The notes beneath the pieces were generated by a model. It was not told the DNA's origin. It searched no databases and worked only from the letters and a program-made list of their open reading frames with translations. A program made the position numbers and the translations under genes. DNA of 64,000 nucleotides from assembly GCA_035772785.1 (NCBI GenBank), contig JAOCPU010000052.1, positions 62,001 to 126,000 of the forward strand. The letters run 5' to 3'. Source of the stretch: Phlebiopsis flavidoalba (taxonomy: Eukaryota > Basidiomycota > Agaricomycetes > Polyporales > Phanerochaetaceae). Shown here in pieces: positions 11,777 through 23,196 of the stretch (the stretch's first letter is position 1; each line of letters begins with the position of its first letter).

Positions 11777-12111
11777 AAACCAGTGTAATTAGAAAAAAAA
11801 AAAAACTGGTACTGGACTGCCAACATTATACACGATAACGGTGGAGCTGATGAGTATTGAGGATTGTCTACACACACGCGAGCGACAGTGGTCCCCTAAT
11901 GAAGGTGCTTCGACTAGGCATGATTTAGCACGCGAAGGCGCGGAGTGGTGAACGCTTAAGCTCATACCGTAACGCGCGTGGGCCAGTGAGCCTCGAGCAC
12001 CGTGTCTAATGGGTTCGGGTTTTCATATTGTAAGCGCTGATTTGTGCGGGGCAGGCGTGACTATTCTAGCAGCTCGTTTCACAAGCAGCACACTCATCCA
12101 GTGTCTTCAAT

Positions 12112-13000
12112 ATGTCGCCTTTCATGCGTCTCTGGGTCGCTTATCAAGGCTTTGACTCGCTGTAGCGTGCCGAAATGCGCACCTTTTCTTGTGGGCTAGG
12201 CAACCCGCACCTTCGCCTCCATCGTACCCCGAAGTACCCCCGCTAGCCCAAAGCCCATTGTCGCTAGCAGTTCCAAAGCCACGACGCCCGAAGGTCATGC
12301 AACGCCCTCTCCTGGACGTCAATGTTGACCCCAATCACGGACTTTATGCCTTTTTCCGACGTTGTGAGAGAACGATGGACAGACGGACTATGAAACACTC
12401 GAACCAAGAAACCCAGCACGCACAAAGATCAGGTCTGTCATGGGCATTCGAGTGTGTTACTCTCCCAGACTAATACCGACGAATGATAGGCAGATCATGC
12501 GGTCGGGTCTGCGGAACTCCGACGCAACAAAGCTTCAAGGACTTGCATACGCTCTGGTATGTCCTTCTTCGGGAGCGGAACCTTCTCGCTTCACAGCGGG
12601 GCGGAGGCAAGAAGGCTTGGTGTCCAGGTCAAGTCATGGCTCGCGTTCATATATTCAAACTCATAAAGTGAGTCTACCACCTATGTCATGCAAAAAGTAG
12701 TCTATAACACGCATTGTGCAGGTCCGAAAAATCTATGGCTCGTATCAAATATGTGGATCAACGAAAGACGGCTGGCGTATGAGGACCGCCGTCAGCATCC
12801 TTCAAATGAAGGACCAGCTGATGACCGAGACCACGGAAGAGAGCGCGCAAGTGGGGACGAAGACATCCGATGCGTCTAGCAATGCCTCGGTTGAGACTGT
12901 GCAGCAGACTGAAGCGCAAAACCGTGGGCCCAGTGGCCTGAGCAGCGAGTCTCCTTACTTCATTCTACCCGCCGGGTCCACTCAAAACAAGAGCTTATAG
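12112..13000 (+). CDS. MRPL4: Mitochondrial large-subunit ribosomal protein uL29m (MRPL4/MRP-L47 family)
   Basis: Component of the mitochondrial large ribosomal subunit near the exit tunnel. Diagnostic blocks: [20 protein letters not shown] (12250-12310), [14 protein letters not shown] (12323-12364), then, after an intron at about 12432-12492, [19 protein letters not shown] (12531-12587), which is the MRP-L47 core. After a further intron (about 12665-12720) comes [10 protein letters not shown] (12757-12786), continuing in another frame as [10 protein letters not shown] (12794-12823) and a Ser/Thr/Gln-rich tail ending [11 protein letters not shown] with TAG at 13000. At least three frame slips are needed. 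ATG 12112 is the first start upstream of readable protein, but the N-terminal leader is broken, so the true start is uncertain. It is convergent with SDHAF1, 230 bp apart. Confidence 0.85.
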
Positions 13001-13229
13001 AGGATAGAGGTGTTCTATTAGGACCCCCGCTATATTACTCTATGGGCACCACCATCTACATGTCCGAGCCAGTCTGCTCACCTTGTTCGGCTCTAGTCAC
13101 TTGTATAATCGTTCATCGCAGGGTTTGCTTTTCAAACTCGATTGGGATCGCACTAGCGCATGGAGAATTCATGGAAGTATAAACCTCCACATTTAAATTT
13201 ACTCTGTGTCCGCTCCCACTCCGCGCATC

Positions 13230-13546
13230 TCATGTACTGACCACCCAAATATCTCTTACTTTTCGGATCTTCGTACGTCTCAAGCTGCCGCCGACCTTTG
13301 CGTAAGAGGTGCTCGATGGCAAGAGACATCGCGCGGAGACATGGCTTTCGCTTGCGTTTTGAACGTGTAGCGCGTACGAATAATCGAAACTTGGGTCGTG
13401 TGGTGTCCGGCTTTGTCTTCACCATTCGGAGATGCTCTGCAAGCCAGTTTCGACCTCAGCGTTCCTTAGCGCTCCTACACACACGCACCTCCGGTATAAC
13501 GAGAGCACCTCTTTCTGTAAGAAGCCCGAATGTGTGACCGGGACAT
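13230..13546 (-). CDS. SDH6: Succinate dehydrogenase assembly factor, LYR protein (SDHAF1/Sdh6)
   Basis: Small matrix LYR-motif protein that helps insert Fe-S clusters into the iron-sulfur subunit of complex II. ATG 13546 opens MSRSH. With one base dropped near 13530 the frame reads HSGFLQKEVLSLYRR, giving the LYR motif at about 13491-13499. An intron (gtgcgt...ttgcag, about 13438-13487) follows, then EHLRMVKTKPDTTRPKFRLF and, after a slip, AIEHLLRKGRRQLETYEDPK (13265-13325), the most characteristic SDHAF1 block. The end reads VRDIWVVST with TGA at 13230. The length of about 85-90 residues suits the family. It is convergent with MRPL4. Confidence 0.8.
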
Positions 13547-16039
13547 CAGGAAGTGTATTGAAATGCGTCCTGTTGCCAGACGAGGACGGGGTTGGTGTGG
13601 AGGAACAAGGTGGAATGGGAAACCGGGGGAGGATCCCGATCTACAAGCGGTCCACATGTGTACGTCTTCACGTCCGTCGACGCGTTACTTATGGAGGCCG
13701 TGCCTATTTGTTTCCTCGCCATAAACTCAATAGCTCCCCAATCCTCTCATTATGTTACGCGTACGACTTGGTCGTCAGACATGTCTGCGCGCATATCCGA
13801 CGGAGCCATCTCTGTGGTTCACGCGCGCGGAAGGCGACCACCGTCGCGCTTCCTTGAGGGCGGAATGAGCAATCCACTTGCACATTGCCGAGACTACTTG
13901 TGGTCCAAAGCGCGACTACGAAGGGTACCTTCTGTCCAAGTTCTATCCTAGGGAGTTTTTCAGGATCTTCATACATCGCTTTACGCGCTTTCTTCGTGCG
14001 TGTTCACGTGTGTATCATTTCTCCTAGCCGCATATTGACCCGACAAAATTAGATTGAGCTCGCGATGGTAAGGAGTCGGTGTCGAATCCTTTAATCAGGC
14101 AATATGCGAATGCAGTTTCTGGAAAGATGCTCTCAAAGGTTTCTCCGACGTACGTACACCATCCCGCAGAATGCATTCGTTCACCGTTGAGATCACCTAG
14201 GGTAGGCCGCCGAAAACACCCAGTTGCGCTTGCATTGTATGAACACACGGAACACGCAGCTTCAATTTGCCTATGTATCAACCTCAAGAGACTTGTTGAT
14301 GCACGGGTACGCAACCTTCATAGATATTCAGTGTACACAACGCTCACCGAAGGACCACCCCTAGAGCGCAGAGCTGGAGACACCAGCCCCAGCCACACCT
14401 CAACAGTTGACAGTCTCACTGCACATGCCGAATCAAACGTCATCAACTTTTCTCTACTTGCTCTTAGCCATGCTCAACCATCTTCTTTCCCAACACATTC
14501 TCTCACGCGGCTTCCCAACGTTGGTGGTCGCGCGCAAACTATCGCGACACTTCTTCGGCGCTTCTAATCTGCCGTACCATGCGTCGAAGAGGCATATGGT
14601 CATCCCCGCAGATCAAATCACCGCACGACATGGCGTTCAGCCAGGAAGACGTTCTTCCGGCAGGGAGGCTCTGCCAAGGCCATAGACGATGCTGTGTTTC
14701 ACCTCCGAATTCGCGACGGTAAGGCCAATGACCACGTTGACCATCACCGCAAGAGACATGTTCAAAGAGACCGGTGGTAACGTGCCAGCGAGCGGTGCAA
14801 CCTGTGTTTTTTTGGCGGCCGGTGTGCAGCGTTGGCTTGTTCCCGCCTCCGCCTAAGAAAGGCATGACTGACCGCTTCCGCAGATTGCCGGCTGCAGTGT
14901 ATCTGGAGCGGGCTCGAGAAAGTTAACTTTGATGCATTCGACCCTCGTTGCAACTAGCCGGAGCGGTTTGGAGGCTGCCGTGGCGTATCTGGCTGGGGTA
15001 CTACCGAGCCAGTTTCTAGGCGTTATAGTCACATCACTTGGATATCTAGACGTGAATCAAGATATCTAGTTATCCAAGGAGGATGGATATCTGTCGGAGA
15101 TATGAGACATTTACATGTCTGGGCTCTGTCTTTAGTAAACTAGAGAGTCATAGCTCAGTAGTGGTTGACCGGGACCCATGATATATTGATAGTTCAGTCA
15201 TCGGTCATAGACTTAGGCTTTAAACTTCTCTGGCTCGGGGGCCTGCATTCCCATCTCCGGTTATACTCAGACGCCGGAGACTCGGGCAGACCTCCGCACC
15301 GGCGCTATACGCTGGGATACTGTGGTCACTCAACCATCATCATCTCTGCCAGGCAGTCCGCTGTCGCTCATCCTCGCCCTCGATATCGGTAAGCGAGGCC
15401 TAACGTCCCGCTGGTGAGTAGTATGGAACGTCTTTGCAGTGCGTACCATCCCTTCCTGCGCATATATCGAGCTCACGGCTATCCGTCTATCCGGCCACAA
15501 TTTGTTGTCTGAACCCTGCATCTACCCCACAGTATTCCTGGCAGTTGTTATTTCCGGCCCCCCTCCAGGGTTTGGAGATTTCACCTCCATTCAGCTCATC
15601 CTCACGAGCTCGATGAACCGCGACGAGCCTCAGTTGTAACGTCGAAACAGGCCTTTATATATTTCACAACAAGACGCCATATGTGCGCTCATCGTACTTC
15701 CTCTCGCGGTATGGTCGATACAGCTCTGTATTGGGCCCTCGGGATGGGGGAGGCTCATGAACCCAAAGGTCATCGACGTAAAGCATACGTCCCCATCCCT
15801 CTGCTCGTCCCCCGCTGTGCATGCGCGGCCGCCTAATGACCCCTTGTACCTCAGGTACACTCCTATCGTCCGGCGCTCACATATCCCGCTACTTCGTCCA
15901 GTGCGCTATGCACCACTACTACCGTACCGCACAAGTGCCGTTCATCAAAAGTCCATGGGTCCGCTCAATGGACCTCTGGCAGTGTTCACGGTGCACTTGC
16001 ACTTGGGGACAATTCCAGACAATCGCTGTAACGCTTGTA
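13547..16039. other. Unassigned stretch with scattered frames
   Basis: About 2.5 kb. Minus-strand pieces at 13755-13976 (GQKVPFVVALWTTSSLGNVQ) and 14024-14314 (MHSAGWCTYVGETFESIFPE) look like structured protein and could be exons of one minus-strand gene with its start near 14900. Plus-strand frames at 14079-14567 and 15434-15640 also stay open. No family was recognised. The 15160-15990 part may hold the first exons of the large plus-strand gene that follows. Confidence 0.3.
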
Positions 16040-18952
16040 TGGGAAACATTCCGCTGGGGAAGGGGACGACGACGGCTCGATCTTCGAGGCCGTTATCAAG
16101 GAGAGCCGGTTTCCAGTCGAGCAGAGACACCTAAAGTGGGAGACCTTGAGGGAAATTCTCGAGAAGTACAAGGTGCGTAACGCTGTAGACGTGCGGAACT
16201 GCGGGGTCATCTGATTTCCACCGCGCGTACAGTTCATTCCGTTTTTGTAATAAGGTCCGCATACACCCAAGTTTTTCTCTCGGGCGTCTCGGAAGATTTA
16301 TGCTCAATCTCATTAGGACGCCATGATGGCGAACTTCCCACTAGTCCTCGCCATCGCGCCAGGCCTACTATCCTATGTGCAGTGCAAATGGGCTTCACTA
16401 TGGACCATAAGGTGCGTGCCCATTGCAAACGTCGGACGCCACACATCCCAACCGCTTGTCGCGCTCAGTACCGTGCCTTTTTCGTGTTCCGCAAGATGTT
16501 TTGAGAAGCCCTCAATAGCGCGTTCGAGGGTCGTCCAGACGAAATTGTGCGCAACGTGCGCGAGTTGTCGAGATTAGACTCGCGGTACATGTTTACCACA
16601 CTCTGGGTTTCGTCTACGATCTGACTCCCTGGCGGCTAGTATGTTTTTGAGTCGGACCGTGGCGGCAGAGATATGCATGGAAGCCAAGCAAAACGAGCCC
16701 GCATACATCGCGCTCAAACGACTGGACAAGGAGGGCCTCTTAAAGTTTGAACTTTCGTACGTGCAGGTCGGCGGTGTTCTCCTCATCTTGTCTGATGTCA
16801 TACCAGGACTGTGATAGAAGAGTTAACTTAAGGTGCTTTCACCCTCCGTAACGCTTCACGCGTCGGTCTCACCTCGCACTGCAGACTTTTCTCAAGAACC
16901 CGCTCCGTTACTTTTCGGCACCAACCTTTTCCGTGCTCCGACAACTCTTCTTGGACTTCCCCTCCAACGATCCGGTTGTGCGTCTAGTGCTACTGCTGCA
17001 AATTTTCCATTCCGAACAGCCACAATCGGCCATTGTGGAACATCTACCGGCGGATATGTCGAAAAATGTGCCGTCAAAATTGAAGACATCCAGCTGACTC
17101 GGCCAGTCAAGCGCGCCGATCTCGTCGAGGTGCTGTGCAACAAGTTCGCGCCAGAGCGGTTCAAGGGGATACTGGAGTACGGCACCAAGAAGATGAGCAT
17201 GTCGCGGAGTGACATCGAGGAGCTCGTGCAGGAGGTGGCCCTCAGGTGTCTTGAAATAGGGTCCAAGGGCAAGATGCTCTCGAGGATGGTCACAGATGTG
17301 AATACCCATCCCTCCGAGAGGCGATCCGCATGCACGTCATGCGCCGCTACCGGCTCGACGTCAGCGATCTTCCCCCCCCCGCGGACCGGACCCTGCCGCG
17401 TGCTGATGTACGAAGCGCCGCTGTGTGCCAGGACTTCGTCATGCCCAAGGTGACGTTGACGGAGTAGGCTCGCAGAGCTGACGCAACGGTCCACGGGGGG
17501 CACGGCGAGCACACAGGGCCCCGGGGCGGCGCCGGCCGCGTGCGAGGCGGGTGGGAACGCGCGAGAAGGCGCGAAGGCTGGGAGCGCCGAAGGGGGCCGA
17601 TAACGACGACGATCTGGTGGCGTCGCGTCGATAAGACGGCGTCGTGCGCGCGTTCTCATGCACCCGTGGATTTGCAGGGTCACGTTGGCCAGGACACGCT
17701 CTCGGCGATGATTCGCAAGGACGAGCTGGGGCCTTCGCGCAATAGGAGAAGGTTCTACGACCCCTTCGCGACTTACCAGGATACGACCGGCAAGCTCACG
17801 TACCCGGGCGGTGAGTACCCATCTCGGCAGAAACGTGCAAAGCGTTCTGAACGTGTCCATCAGACATTGTGCCGGTTGGCAAATGGGTTGTGCGCGAGTA
17901 CTTTGGTATTCACAGCGCCGTCACTGCTGTGTTCATGTTGCATGCGGTCGTGAACAAGAACTTGATGGTACGTCGCGCCCGCTCGCGGTTGATGGTCTCG
18001 TTGACGAACTATATCACAGCTTGTACAAGCTCCCTTTAACACGTTATGTGGGTCTGTGGAGGGTCGCGTACCTGTCACGTTGAAGCATTTCAGGCTGTTG
18101 GCTCATCTTGGCCATACTCCAGTATGTGCCGTCTCATTCCGCTAGTGTCCTCGAGACTGAGCCACATCGCAGACACCGCAGCTGATAGATGACATCGAGT
18201 CCGGTGCCAGGTTTTACTTCAGTGAGGAGGACTATCTAGATCCTCTGGAGCTCAGCACGTCGCCCATTAAGTACAAAAGGGGCTCCCGCAGAAAGGTCAA
18301 GACTGAGAAGGCTTCGAGTCCCGTCGGCCTGGGAGTGGCGGGCCCCTCGACGCCGCCTCAGACCCCGACGTCCAAGAAGCGTCCGCGCAGAAGTGTCACG
18401 TCTTCTGCAAAGAAGTACCTGGTCCCCGACAGCGACGACGAGACGATCGTCGACGAGAGCGACATGCTTGTTTACGAGGCTAACTGCTTTGCCAAGAAGC
18501 GAAAAGCCGAGACGGAGCTGCACCAGTGGATCAAGCATCTGTCCGCGCTGCTGGACACGGAGCTCTGCAAGTACCGCTCTCGCGCTTGTATTTGTTTTGT
18601 TGTTTTCTCTCTCGCTTACAGTTCTGTGGCAGCTCAAGGAGCAGAAAAAGGCGCTCCGCGCCGCGGCGCCGCCAGGCGCGAAAGTGCGCGTGACAAAGGC
18701 GAGTGCGCGCGAGCCCTGCGCCCTGTTCTTCTTTCTGTTCCCAAGCTGACACAGCGCGCGCGCGTCTTCTAGAACGAGTTTGTGAAGCACATGACGCTCT
18801 ACCTGGGCCGCCTGCGCAAGGCGGACAGAGAGCAGCGGCAGCGGCTGTACGGGCCGGACGTCCCCGACGAGGACTACAGCTCGGGCGAGGACGACGAGTA
18901 CGTCGGGCACGGCGCGCGGCATGCGAAGCGGCGCAAGACTGCTGCGGACTGA
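16040..18952 (+). CDS. Unrecognised multi-exon gene, probable nuclear protein
   Basis: At least eight readable exon pieces on the plus strand: GSIFEAVIKESRFPVEQRHL (16077-16136) to LREILEKYK; FFVFRKMFEKALNSAFEG (near 16480); VRNVRELSRLDSRYMFTTLW (16550-16608); PAYIALKRLDKEGLLKFELS (16702-16760); FPSNDPVVRLVLLLQIFHSE (16965-17020); DLVEVLCNKFAPERFKGILE (17119-17178) with IEELVQEVALRCLEIGSKGK; REAIRMHVMRRYRLDVSDLP (17320-17375); GHVGQDTLSAMIRKDELGPS; VGKWVVREYFGIHSAVTAVF (17875-17935). The C-terminal part is acidic and basic with serine (SDDETIVDESD), contains KKRPRRS and AKKRKAE basic clusters and ends KRRKTAAD with TGA at 18952. No domain family was recognised. Basic clusters suggest nuclear location. 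The start was not found. Confidence 0.55.
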
Positions 18953-21257
18953 ACCCGTCCGCTGCGCCGCCACCGCGCATTTTCACACCGCAGCAGGGGT
19001 GCAGCGGGCGCGCATATCGTTATTTCTCGACCACCTTTTAAACTTTTTGACACGCACACACCACACCACCGACATCAGCCATCGTCATCGTTACCATGAT
19101 ACACGGACCCCTCTGCATCTCACGCTCACTCGGCTGTCTCGACGGTCGTGCAACCGCGCGCGCACACCCCACTACGGCGCAGACATGCCTCACACTCGCA
19201 CTCCCACGGATTATTCCTTACTCTATCGCTGCGGCCTAATTTCTCCCCCGACTGGAATAAGTGTCCTGTAGTCTATGCCTCTCTGTGTATACGAAATAAT
19301 GGACTGTACTCTATTTTATTCAAGGCTTTTGTTAGGTGGCCGCATAACGGCACCGAACCGAGTTTTGACATTTTCACCACGAGCCCGCGGCCGGGTGAAA
19401 TCAGCTGCCATCCCATCAATTCACCATTGTGGCGCCTGATAAGCGCCTCTGAGGCACGAAGAGGCGGGCCATCGCGAGAGAAACATAATGAACTGGAATT
19501 TCTAGGATACTGGGCAGTCGAGCGTCCCTTTTTGTTTCGACTGGCGTTGGGAGATGGGTACGGACATGCCTGACAAGGGATGGCTAGCGGACGCGGTGGG
19601 AGAATGGTAGGATTTCCTGCGAAAGCGTGCGTCGTGCACGGACAGAAAGGGTGCGCGATGTCCGTCGGCCTCGGGAGGCCAATTTGTAGGGCTGGCGCGG
19701 TTGCCGGGGCTGTGAGAGCAGCAACACCGTCGAGTTGGCCGCGAAGCTGCTACGTGTTGGTGCTGGCGGGCAGGAGATCATCTATCCAGGGCGTTCGACA
19801 GGTGCGCGCAGGAGCATCATGTATTTAGTTATATCCACCGCGTCGTGTACGTGTCGCGGTGTGGTGTCATGGGTGTTCGGACGCGCGGGGGCTCGGGGCT
19901 GAAAGGTTCACGGTGGCGCGCCGAGCGAGACGCGTCCGCGTCGTGCGCACGCCAACTGGGGGCTGTGGCGTGGACGGGGAAGGTGTACTGAGCCCAGGGG
20001 GGGCATGTGACGTCACGTCTTGCGATGGGGGGATCACTCGCTCAATATTGGTTCAATTTCGGGTGGAGGGGTCCCGGACGATGACGAAGTGCGCGGGTGG
20101 GTGGGTTAAATTTAAACATCAGGGATGCACACGTCCGAGCGGCGTCCGACGGGCCACAGGAGTGAGTGTCGGATGTGCGAATATTTTGGGCTACTCCCTG
20201 GGCTTTTATACACGTCAGTGTATATGGACGTTTCGAGTCTAATGAGACTCCTGCGGTAGAAGGTCACCATAGATCGGGGCTAGAACGTGAGCGGCTTGCC
20301 GTGGTGAACTATCTCGTGCTATCTCTGGCAATATGGGACAAAACATGCGAGCGAGGGCCGAGACAAGTGCGCGTGTTGCGCAGGTGGTGATTTCAACCTA
20401 GCTCAAAGCGTCCGGTCCCTCGGAGAGGGGCGATCTCGGGACGTATCTGCGCGATCACAGCGGGCACGGACGTCCAGGTTTTGGATGGTGGCACATCCGG
20501 ACGGGGCTTGGTATGTGCGCGACGTCGTCGAGTGGCTCGAAGAGGGATGCCGTGTGCGGATGCGTGCAGCGACGGTGGCATAGGCTAATGGCCAGGTATC
20601 GCTGCCAGGCACGCGCTGGGTTTCACGTCGGGGCAAATCGCAGGTGCTCGAAGGGCAGGGGAAAGAGGGTGATGCGCGGATGCAGGATGCGCGAGATGGG
20701 CGTCTGTGCTGGGAATATCGTGGGTCGGCCATGTGTGCCCTGCCTGGGACGGGCCCGTCTCTGGGCGCCGGCGGGCGAGGGCGACTGGGAGCGAGTGCCA
20801 GCGGGAGTGCCTGGCGGACGGTGGGGGCGGAATATCTGCCGACTTTTTGCGCGGCAACTCGCCCGAAATAGACTTGTCGGGCGCGCGCGCTCGGGCACTC
20901 GCTCGCCGTCGCGGCCAGCGCTGCAACGCCCCCGCCGCACCGCGCAGCCCGTGCAGGCCTCGTGGCGGTGTGCGGCAACGGCGACGATGCCGGGGTGCGG
21001 CCAGCTCGTCGCGCGAGGCCGTAGCGGTTTTGGCCGAGCGCGGACGGCAAACAGAGGCCATCCTGCTTACCTAATCGTGAAATTTACCGCGAGTTCGAGT
21101 GGGCTGTTGTTTGTTCTGGAGCTCGCCTCTCTGATGTCTACCATCCTTCGCCCGTAACCCCCCTGCGCGACCTCTCCCCGTCGTCGTCCTCGACGTCTGC
21201 GCCCCTCTGTTTCGCGTAGGGCCCCGCCTCCCCTTTCCTTCTTCCCGCCGCTAGAGA
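18953..21257. other. Long intergenic region, GC-rich
   Basis: About 2.3 kb without a supported gene. 19021-19570 is CA/TC-rich and probably 3' flank of the upstream gene. 19570-20400 is G-rich on the plus strand. 20400-21060 has very high GC with open frames on all strands that look compositional. The last 130 bp (21130-21257) are pyrimidine-rich (cccccctgcgcgacctctcc), typical of a fungal promoter before the 21258 gene. Confidence 0.4.
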
Positions 21258-23196
21258 ATGCGCCTTTGCCTGCCGGCTGCACCCAGCGCCAGAGCAATCG
21301 CCTCGTCACCCAACACCACACCCTCAAGACTCCTTCCTCCAGGCGGTCCTCTGCATCCCCCAAGACCACATGCCCAGTCCAACCCGCGACCGTCAGGCGC
21401 CCATGGCCCGCACAGACTGCCGCCTCACCTCCCAAGGCGTCGTCCGTCCCTTCGTCAAAGTGGCGCAAAATCAGGCGACGCTCCATCCCTCCCCACGCAG
21501 ACCGTCGACGCTCTGTCGACACTAGGGACGGCGATGGGGACGTTTATACCGGACGAGGCAGCAATCAGTGCGTGCTCTCTTTCGCTCGTCGCGTTGGCGG
21601 GCACTCCTACCCCGCCAAGGGGGCTCGACCCTACTCGCTAACTTTGCTGCAACAGGTGCCTCGCCATGACCCAGTGCGAGGTTTTTCTCGGGCAACGAGG
21701 TCATTTCATGTTTTCCGAATACAACCACCGGTCGTGCCCAGCATGACTTTGCCACCTTCGTCTGTACGTCGTCGACTTGGTGTGCCAAGCGCGTCAGTAT
21801 CTCCTCCTGACCTTTTGCGCACAGGGAACAGCCGGTTACCCGAATTCACGCAAACGAACCTTGTCAACATCTATCTCTTAAGCGCAACAGAAACAAACGA
21901 CATATTATTTGCAGTGGCATAACGTAACAAACCCGACGGGTCAAGCGGAGGGCTACATACATGCGCCAGTCAACGATACATGGTGGGGGGAGCCGAGGGG
22001 ATGGTGGGGAGTGGGATGGTGTTACAAACCTATCCCTTCCTCTTTCAGTGGGCAATTACAAGAGCGGACAAGACTCTGGACGGAACGGTCACCCGTCAAC
22101 ACCATTTTCACCGGCCTCCGTGAGTGCAAACGTCTATATGCTTCTACCCGTTTTCTCACTCCGTGTCTGCAGAGACCACCTTTGCCGACTCGATCATCGC
22201 GTCCATGTCATCGACATCAGCGGCATGCCAGCGTCATCATCATCTGAAGCTGCTTAGCGTCACAGCGTCATCAGCATCGGCAGCCTCTTGCGTCCGCCGC
22301 CGCCTCCGCATCCGCCGCTCCGCCGTCCTCGGTCTCGCATGGTGTGGCGGGCTCGGAGGCTCGCCCTACCTCGGGCGCATCAGGCACTGTGGAAGGTGGT
22401 TATGGAACGGGAATTGGTATACAAGCATCTTCAACTGCCTCGATTACTGGTGGGAGCGGGCAGCGTGGAATGCCTGCAGTCTTCGTCCGGCTACGACGTT
22501 CCCAACATGGGCGATCGCCGTCATCGGTTTGTCCTCGGGTGTTCCTCGCGTCTCCTGGCCTGGGTGGCATCCTCGCCTTCTTCATCATGCGGCGGAATGC
22601 GGCAGCGGCGCGGGTGCGACCTCGAGGAGGCTCGCACGTTGCGGCTCGATGGGTTCGTCAGACTAGCCGACTGAGTGCGGCTGAACGCTGGACAGAGGCG
22701 GCGAGCCGCAGTGGTCGCGCCGTCGCGCGCGCCTGCCGCGCTACGGCGCCATCTCGCACGGTGGCCGCCGTACGCCCGAGGTGCACGGACGGACGGTTTC
22801 GTCGACGACGTCGCGTGTCAGCGACGCTGCACTCTTCTCGGTCTCGCTGCGATTGCCGTTGCCGTGATGGTCCTGATGCCTCTTCCGCTCGGCGCTGCGG
22901 AAGCCGAACTTTACTGGCCGGCCTAGTAGAAAGGGGAGAGAGTCCCGAGATGGAGAGCGGCGGGCGAGGACCCGGTGAACGCAGAGGCGAGCGGGCTGCT
23001 GGACAGGGAGCTGGCGGAGGAGGGCCGGGATATTCGTAGCGTAGGCTCGTCGAGAGGCGTCAAGGTCGAGGACTCTCAGCGACGCCGCCGACGACACAGA
23101 TCGACACCAGTGACCGCCGCCCCAGCTATAGATTCCGCTTCGCCCTCGTGCCCTTCATGTTGGATTTTTCCGCGTCGATGTTGCCATTACCAGTAG
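21258..23196 (+). CDS. Single-pass membrane protein with Ser/Ala-rich stalk, unknown function
   Basis: A readable ectodomain block NLVNIYLLSATETNDILFAV (21861-21918) continues through NVTNPTGQAEG, PVNDTWWGE and ITRADKTLDGT (to about 22085). An intron (22121-22171, gtgagt...ctgcag) follows, then TTFADSIIASMSSTSAA, a low-complexity Ser/Ala/Thr stretch, Gly/Ser repeats (SASTASITGGSG), and a membrane segment AIAVIGLSSGV to LGGILAFFIMRRNAAAA (22509-22612, joined across a slip). The basic residues after it suggest a cytoplasmic tail, which is readable as ASGLLDRELAEEGRDIRSVG (22985-23044) to a stop at 23196. I recall similar uncharacterised agaricomycete proteins with this ectodomain-stalk-TM plan. 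ATG 21258 is only a candidate start; no clean signal peptide is readable. Could be a cell-wall or surface sensor (inference). Confidence 0.5.

Noticed and set aside
6341..12111. Possible retrotransposon remains in the gene-poor region
   Set aside because: No reverse transcriptase, integrase or transposase motif and no terminal repeats could be found by eye.
16892..17860. 322-codon minus-strand frame
   Set aside because: It is the antisense shadow of the plus-strand gene whose exons read as conserved protein; its own translation is Arg/Ser/Pro-rich and lacks domains.
18236..18973. 245-codon minus-strand frame
   Set aside because: Antisense to the acidic/basic C-terminus of the plus-strand gene, which has splice sites and a proper stop.
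20403..21157. Several overlapping frames of more than 120 codons on both strands
   Set aside because: Very high GC removes stop codons in all frames; translations are Arg/Ala/Pro-rich without motifs.
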